From a gamma proteobacterium L18 (lineage in GTDB: Bacteria; Pseudomonadota; Gammaproteobacteria; Pseudomonadales; Pseudomonadaceae): 40,474 nt of DNA. Below are positions 36,236 to 40,474 of the stretch, piece by piece; position 1 is the first letter of the stretch; every line of letters starts with the position of its first letter. A program made the position numbers and the translations under genes. A model generated the notes under the pieces. The model ran no database searches, was not told the DNA's origin, and was given only the letters and a program-made list of their open reading frames with translations. The DNA is taken from contig KI547169.1 in the NCBI GenBank assembly GCA_000497835.1, forward strand, positions 189,655-230,128, given 5' to 3'.

Positions 36236-37976
36236 AAGGATTAGCGCCGTCTTTGACTACCAGGATATCTTCCATGATCAGATACTGTAGATCGGAACCG
36301 AAGAACATGTCCAAAGCGTCAGTAGGCGAGCAAATCATCGGCTCCCCACGGCGGTTAAGCGAGGTATTCAAGGACACGCCGTTGCCGGTCAGGTCCTCAA
36401 GCGCCTTCATCATGTCGTAGTAACGCGGATTGTATTCGCGCTTGAGCACTTGGGCGCGCGAGGTACCGTCTTCGTGAACCACTTCCGGTACCCGGGCCTT
36501 CCACTCTTCAGCCACTTCGAAGGTGAAGGTCATGAACGGCGCAGGGTGATCGATCTTGATCATCTGCGGCGCCACGGTGTCGAGCATCGACGGGCAGAAA
36601 GGCCTCCAGCGCTCGCGGAACTTGATCTGGTGGTTGATGCGGTCGGCAACGCCTTCGACGCTTGGGCAACCAATGATCGAACGACCGCCCAATGCGCGCG
36701 GACCAAACTCCATGCGGCCCTGGAACCAGGCCACAGGGTTGCCGTCGACCATGATCTTGGCGATCTGTTGCGGCATGTTTTCAAGCTTGCGCCAGGTCGG
36801 TTTGCTGGCATGACGGGCACACGCGGCAATCACGTCTTCGTTGCTGTACGACGGGCCCAGGTACACGTGCTCCATCTTCTCGACAGGAACGCCACGGGCA
36901 TGCGACACGTAGGCGGCAGCGCCCACGGCGGTACCGGCGTCGCCGGAAGCCGGCTGCACGAACAGCTCTTTCACGTCGTTGCGGGCGATGATCTTCTGGT
37001 TCAGCTTGACGTTCAGGGCGCAGCCGCCGGCGAATGCCAGCTTGCCGGTTTCCTTCAGCACGTCGCCCAGGTAATAGTCGATCATCTGCAGCGCCAGCTT
37101 CTCGAACAGCGCCTGCATGCTGGCCGCGTAGTGGATGTACGGCTCGTCGGCGATGTCGCCTTCGCGCTTGGGACCCAGCCACTCGATCAGTTTTGGCGAG
37201 AAGTAGAAACCCTTGCCCTTCTCTTTGTAGCGGCGCAGGCCGATGACGTTGGCGTAGTCGGTGTTGATCACCAGCTCGCCGTTTTCAAAGGTGGCCAGTC
37301 GCGAGAAGTCATACTTGCTGGCGTCGCCATACGGCGCCATGCCCATGACCTTGAACTCGCCGTCGAGCATTTCGAAGCCCAGGAACTCGGTGATCGCGCC
37401 GTACAGGCCGCCCAGCGAATCCGGGTCGAAGAACTCCTTGATCTTGTGGATCTTGCCGTTCTCGCCGTAGCCGAAGAAGGTGGTGGCGTACTCGCCCTTG
37501 CCATCGATGCCCAGGATCGCGGTTTTCTCTTTGAAACCCGAGCAATGGTAGGCGCTGGAGGCGTGGGCCAGGTGGTGTTCCACCGGCTCGATCTTGATCT
37601 TCTTGGGGTCGAAGCCCAATTGCTCCAGGCACCAGACGATCTTGTTGCGGTAGCGCTTGTAGCGGCGGTTGCCCATCAGCAGCGCATCAAGGGCGCGATC
37701 CGGGGCGTACCAGTAGCGTTTGGCGTAGTGCCAGCGTGCCTTGCCGAACAGGCTGATGGGCGCGAACGGAATCGCCACCACGTCAACGTCGGAAGGCTTG
37801 ATGCCGGCCTGCTCCAGGCAGAACTTCGCCGACTCATAGGGCATGCGGTTCTTTGCATGTTTGTCACGAACGAAGCGCTCTTCTTCGGCGGCCGCGATCA
37901 GCTTGCCGTCGATGTACAGGGCTGCGGAAGGATCATGGCTAAGGGCGCCGGACAGGCCAAGAATCGTCAATGCCAA
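36219..37976 (-). CDS. LPS-core carbamoyltransferase (NodU/CmcH family, WapO-like)
   Basis: A 585-aa O-carbamoyltransferase that transfers a carbamoyl group from carbamoyl phosphate through carbamoyl-adenylate. The Kae1-like N-terminal domain shows GALSHDPSAAL (H14), AAAEEERFVRDKH, the metal-binding VEHHLAHASSAY (H134, H138) and LGIDGKGEYATTFF (D158). The C-terminal YrdC-like domain shows FQGRMEFGPRALGGRSI. It matches the Pseudomonas enzyme that carbamoylates inner-core heptose (PA5005/WapO). Start is TTG at 37976 with GAGG eight bases upstream. It leads the minus-strand chain down to dnpA. Confidence 0.9.
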   Translation of the reverse strand: MALTILGLSGALSHDPSAALYIDGKLIAAAEEERFVRDKHAKNRMPYESAKFCLEQAGIKPSDVDVVAIPFAPISLFGKARWHYAKRYWYAPDRALDALLMGNRRYKRYRNKIVWCLEQLGFDPKKIKIEPVEHHLAHASSAYHCSGFKEKTAILGIDGKGEYATTFFGYGENGKIHKIKEFFDPDSLGGLYGAITEFLGFEMLDGEFKVMGMAPYGDASKYDFSRLATFENGELVINTDYANVIGLRRYKEKGKGFYFSPKLIEWLGPKREGDIADEPYIHYAASMQALFEKLALQMIDYYLGDVLKETGKLAFAGGCALNVKLNQKIIARNDVKELFVQPASGDAGTAVGAAAYVSHARGVPVEKMEHVYLGPSYSNEDVIAACARHASKPTWRKLENMPQQIAKIMVDGNPVAWFQGRMEFGPRALGGRSIIGCPSVEGVADRINHQIKFRERWRPFCPSMLDTVAPQMIKIDHPAPFMTFTFEVAEEWKARVPEVVHEDGTSRAQVLKREYNPRYYDMMKALEDLTGNGVSLNTSLNRRGEPMICSPTDALDMFFGSDLQYLIMEDILVVKDGANPYDTIG

Positions 37977-38106
37977 GGGTCTAGCCTCTTTAAACGGAAT
38001 ATGTGCGCCGAGGGCCGAAGGGCTGTCGGCGGCGAAAGGGCGGGATTATAGCGCATTCGAACGGGGGGCGGCATATGGGGGCGGAAAGCCCCAAATGTAG
38101 GAAGCT

Positions 38107-38231
38107 TCAGCTTTCGGTGTCGGACAATGGCGGCTCGAGCCATTTCAGGAGGTCTTCGCGGTACGGGTGATCGCAAAAGGCATAGCCGGGCGCGAGGGGG
38201 CCATGTCGTACACATGACGGACACTCCCTAC
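38107..38231 (-). other. possible gene remnant, about 40 codons
   Basis: A minus-strand frame ends with protein-like codons (RHGPLAPGYAFCDHPYRED then LLKWLEPPLSDTES, stop at 38107). It runs back into the REP hairpin at 38237, which would have cut off its 5' part. No start or RBS. It could also be chance coding in GC-rich DNA. Confidence 0.25.
38202..38216. promoter_or_regulatory. dyad CATGT-N5-ACATG
   Basis: Perfect 5-bp inverted repeat around CGTAC, in the 347-bp gap between the carbamoyltransferase and the TonB receptor. It is one of two GTAC-containing dyads in this gap. Unassigned. Confidence 0.3.
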
Positions 38232-38236
38232 ACCGC

Positions 38237-38264
38237 CCTGTAGCCTGGCGGAAGCGGCTACAGG
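38237..38264. repeat. REP-like hairpin
   Basis: CCTGTAGCC, ten-base loop, GGCTACAGG: a perfect 9-bp stem. It resembles the TGTAGC...GCTACA class of Pseudomonas REPs, like the element at the right edge of the window. Confidence 0.6.
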
Positions 38265-38280
38265 CCAGTATTGGTAGACT

Positions 38281-38296
38281 TGTACGATTCTGTACA
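38281..38296. promoter_or_regulatory. operator-like dyad TGTAC-N6-GTACA
   Basis: TGTACGATTCTGTACA is a perfect 5-bp inverted repeat 27 bp before the TonB-receptor start, a common position for a repressor site overlapping a promoter. It does not look like a Fur box. The regulator is unknown. Confidence 0.45.
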
Positions 38297-38323
38297 TTTT
38301 TGCTCATTCCGGACTGCCCCCCA

Positions 38324-40435
38324 ATGACCTGCGCCCCACCCTTCCTGCGACGCCGCTCCCTGCTCACCGGCCTGCTGCTGGCCAGCCCCCTGGCCCAGGC
38401 CGACACGCCGGAGATCGTGCTCGATTCCGTGGTGGTCAGCGGTGCGCGCAGCGAAAGCAGCACCTACGACCTGCCTTATTCGGTGGACGGGCTGACCAAG
38501 GAGCAGATCAAGGATGGCCAACTGGGCATCAACGCCTCCGAGGCACTGCAGCGAGTGCCGGGCCTGGTGGTGCAGAACCGCCAGAACTATGCGCAGGACC
38601 TGCAAATCTCCTCACGTGGGTTTGGCGCACGGTCAGCTTTCGGCGTGCGCGGCCTGAAGCTGATCGCCGACGGTATCCCAGCCAGCACGCCCGATGGCCA
38701 GGGCCAGGCGGCGACGTTCAACCTGGACACCGCCGAGCGCATCGAGGTGCTGCGGGGCCCGGCCGCGACCATGTATGGCAGCAACGCCGGCGGGGTGATC
38801 CAGATGTTTTCCCGCGACGGCGAAGGCGCGCCCAAGGTGGGCGCCGAGACGCTGATGGGCAGTGACAGCCTGAGCAAGAACCATGTGTACGCCGAAGGCG
38901 GCATCGATGAAGACAACGGTTTCGTGCTGGACGCTTCGCGCATGGACACCGACGGCTACCGCGACCACAGCGCCGCCCGCCGTGACACCACGTTTGCCAA
39001 GCTCAACCTCAAGCCCGACGATGACAGCAAGCTGGCGCTGATCTACAGCAGCCTTGAGCAGAACGGCACCCAGGACCCGCTGGGGCAGACGTGGGACGCC
39101 TACAAGGCCGACCCGCGCTCGGTAGCTTCCAGCGCGCTGACCTACAACACGCGCAAGAGCATCGACCATCAGCAGTTGGGGGTGACCTACGAGCGCTACA
39201 TTGGTGATGCGACGCTGCAGGCCACCACCTATTACGGCACACGCAGCGTGATTCAGTACCTGTCGATTCCCAAGGGCACGCCAGCCGACACGCGTGGTGG
39301 CGGCGTGGTCAACTTCGACCGCACCTTCTACGGCGGCAGCCTGCACTGGATTCAGCCGATCCTGGCAGCCCCGGGTGATCTGAAGATCATCGCCGGCCTG
39401 GACTACGATCGCAGTCAGGATGACCGCCAGGGTTACCAGAACTACAGCGGCAGCACCCTGGGCGTGAAAGGCGCCCTGGCCCGGGATGAGATCGACACGG
39501 CCACCAGCCTCGACCCCTTCGTGCAAGCCAACTGGGCGTTGGGCGACTGGACCCTCCAGGCCGGCGTGCGCCACAGCACCATGCGCATGGACGTACACGA
39601 CAAATTCCTGAGCAACGGCGACGCCAGCGGCAGCAAGGATTACCAGCAGAACACTCCTTCACTGAGCGTGATGTATGCGTTCACCGAGAACCTGCATGGC
39701 TACGTCAGCGCGGGCAAAGGCTTCGAGACCCCAACCCAGGCCGAGATGGCGTATGCACCGGGCAGTGTCGAAGGCTTCAACTTCGGCCTCAAGCCTTCTG
39801 AAAGCCGCCAGTACGAAATCGGCATCAAGGCCAAGGTCGGCGCCGACACGCGCATCAATGCCGCGCTGTTCCAGATCACCACCGACGATGAACTGGTAGT
39901 GGCAGAGTCCACCGACGGTCGCACCAGCTACCAAAACGCCGGCCGCACCCTGCGCCGCGGCCTGGAACTGTCCCTGGACAGCCAACTGTCCCCGACCTGG
40001 AGCACCCAACTCGCCTACACCCACCTCAACGCCACCTACGACAGCAACTTCACCAGCGGCAGCGGCACCAGCGCCAAGCAAGTGGACAAGGGCAACTACC
40101 TGCCCGGCGTGCCTAGGGACACCCTGTTCGGCGAGTTGAAATGGCAGCCGCACAGCTGGGTCAGCACGGCCCTGGAGGGCATGTACCGCAGCAAGGTCTA
40201 CGTCGAAGACAGCAACCAGGACAAGGCGGCACCGTCCTACGCGGTGTTCAACTGGCGCGCACGGTTCGAGCAAAAGGTCGATCACTGGACCTTCCACCAG
40301 ACGCTGCGCCTGGACAACCTGCTGGACCGCCAGTACGTGGGGTCGGTGATTGTCGGGGACAGCAACAAGCGCTACTACGAGGCGGCGCCGGGAAGATCGT
40401 GGTATGCGGGGGTGGGGTTGGAGTATGGGTTCTGA
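38324..40435 (+). CDS. TonB-dependent outer-membrane receptor
   Basis: A 703-aa outer-membrane receptor. The signal peptide (MTCAPPFLRRRSLL then hydrophobic core) is cut after LAQA. A TonB-box-like DSVVVSG follows. The plug domain has ASEALQRVPGLVVQNRQNY, SSRGFGARSAFGVRG and ERIEVLRGPAATMYGSNAGG. The rest is a 22-strand barrel ending with the C-terminal aromatic signature GVGLEYGF. The ligand is unknown: a siderophore, metal complex or vitamin. The motifs resemble YncD/FecA-like receptors. No partner transporter or regulator is in view. ATG 38324 lacks a good RBS; an in-frame TTG at 38300 is worse. Confidence 0.9.
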   Translation: MTCAPPFLRRRSLLTGLLLASPLAQADTPEIVLDSVVVSGARSESSTYDLPYSVDGLTKEQIKDGQLGINASEALQRVPGLVVQNRQNYAQDLQISSRGFGARSAFGVRGLKLIADGIPASTPDGQGQAATFNLDTAERIEVLRGPAATMYGSNAGGVIQMFSRDGEGAPKVGAETLMGSDSLSKNHVYAEGGIDEDNGFVLDASRMDTDGYRDHSAARRDTTFAKLNLKPDDDSKLALIYSSLEQNGTQDPLGQTWDAYKADPRSVASSALTYNTRKSIDHQQLGVTYERYIGDATLQATTYYGTRSVIQYLSIPKGTPADTRGGGVVNFDRTFYGGSLHWIQPILAAPGDLKIIAGLDYDRSQDDRQGYQNYSGSTLGVKGALARDEIDTATSLDPFVQANWALGDWTLQAGVRHSTMRMDVHDKFLSNGDASGSKDYQQNTPSLSVMYAFTENLHGYVSAGKGFETPTQAEMAYAPGSVEGFNFGLKPSESRQYEIGIKAKVGADTRINAALFQITTDDELVVAESTDGRTSYQNAGRTLRRGLELSLDSQLSPTWSTQLAYTHLNATYDSNFTSGSGTSAKQVDKGNYLPGVPRDTLFGELKWQPHSWVSTALEGMYRSKVYVEDSNQDKAAPSYAVFNWRARFEQKVDHWTFHQTLRLDNLLDRQYVGSVIVGDSNKRYYEAAPGRSWYAGVGLEYGF

Positions 40436-40445
40436 CGTGACATGA

Positions 40446-40473
40446 CGCAGCCTGGCGGCAGCTGCTACACCCC
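40446..40473. repeat. REP-like element at the right edge
   Basis: CGCAGCC-TGGCGGC-AGCTGCTACACCC resembles the Pseudomonas REP class TGTAGCAGCTGCC...GGCTGCG (read on the minus strand). It lies just after the receptor stop codon and may be cut by the window end. Confidence 0.55.
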
Positions 40474-40474
40474 T

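Noticed and set aside
36450..38051. 533-codon plus-strand open frame opposite the carbamoyltransferase
   Set aside because: The carbamoyltransferase has all catalytic motifs; this is its shadow.

Overview
The window is GC-rich chromosomal DNA from a fluorescent-type Pseudomonas (P. fluorescens/P. putida lineage is my inference). The grounds are gene order and protein families: topoisomerase IV with nudF-yqiB-cpdA-yqiA, thiC-tolC, waaA-lysR-emrE and hldE-msbA-waaL followed by the LPS outer-core genes closely follow the order I know from P. aeruginosa (roughly PA4963-PA5005, recalled rather than searched). Pseudomonas-type REP palindromes sit between genes. I see no rRNA, tRNA, CRISPR array, transposase or prophage gene.

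1-10.4 kb, mostly minus strand: nudF, a DUF1249 gene, cpdA, yqiA, parE, a phytase-like secreted protein, a retropepsin-like protease, parC and a PqiC-like lipoprotein. The parE to parC stretch is tightly packed and looks like one operon. A plus-strand toxin-antitoxin-like pair (8697-9357) sits between cpdA and the DUF1249 gene. Upstream of cpdA there is a terminator-like hairpin, a candidate promoter and a possible Vfr/Crp site.

10.6-16.6 kb: an RsiV-like lipoprotein, the predicted hydroxymethylpyrimidine transporter cytX, thiC and divergent tolC. thiC has a readable promoter, TPP riboswitch and terminator. cytX lies just downstream of thiC, separated by a REP hairpin, so thiamine precursor synthesis and uptake are adjacent.

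16.6-22.3 kb: waaA (Kdo transferase), a LysR regulator divergent from an EmrE-type SMR pump with a dyad operator between them, an FAD oxidoreductase overlapping an aldo/keto reductase, and an unrecognised 322-aa protein with a degenerate Nudix-like motif.

22.3-38 kb is an LPS/surface-glycan region. Three sugar-transfer-like genes (one resembling GT29 sialyltransferases) precede hldE and msbA on the minus strand. Divergent from msbA is a fused O-antigen ligase/kinase-like protein. Then come a WapR-like GT2, an Ssg-like GT4, a DnpA-like PIG-L deacetylase, Mig-14, a WapH-like GT4 and a large carbamoyltransferase (WapO-like), the last four coupled by overlapping start and stop codons. Together these genes make heptose precursor (HldE), flip lipid A-core (MsbA), attach Kdo (WaaA), build and decorate the core, and ligate O-antigen.

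38-40.5 kb: a regulatory gap with two dyads and a REP hairpin, a TonB-dependent receptor, and another REP-like element at the right edge. The most unusual items are the ligase-kinase fusion lacking a recognisable HxD aspartate, the GT29-like protein, the degenerate Nudix-like protein, the TA pair inside a housekeeping block, and a 34-codon gene remnant next to the GT2 gene.
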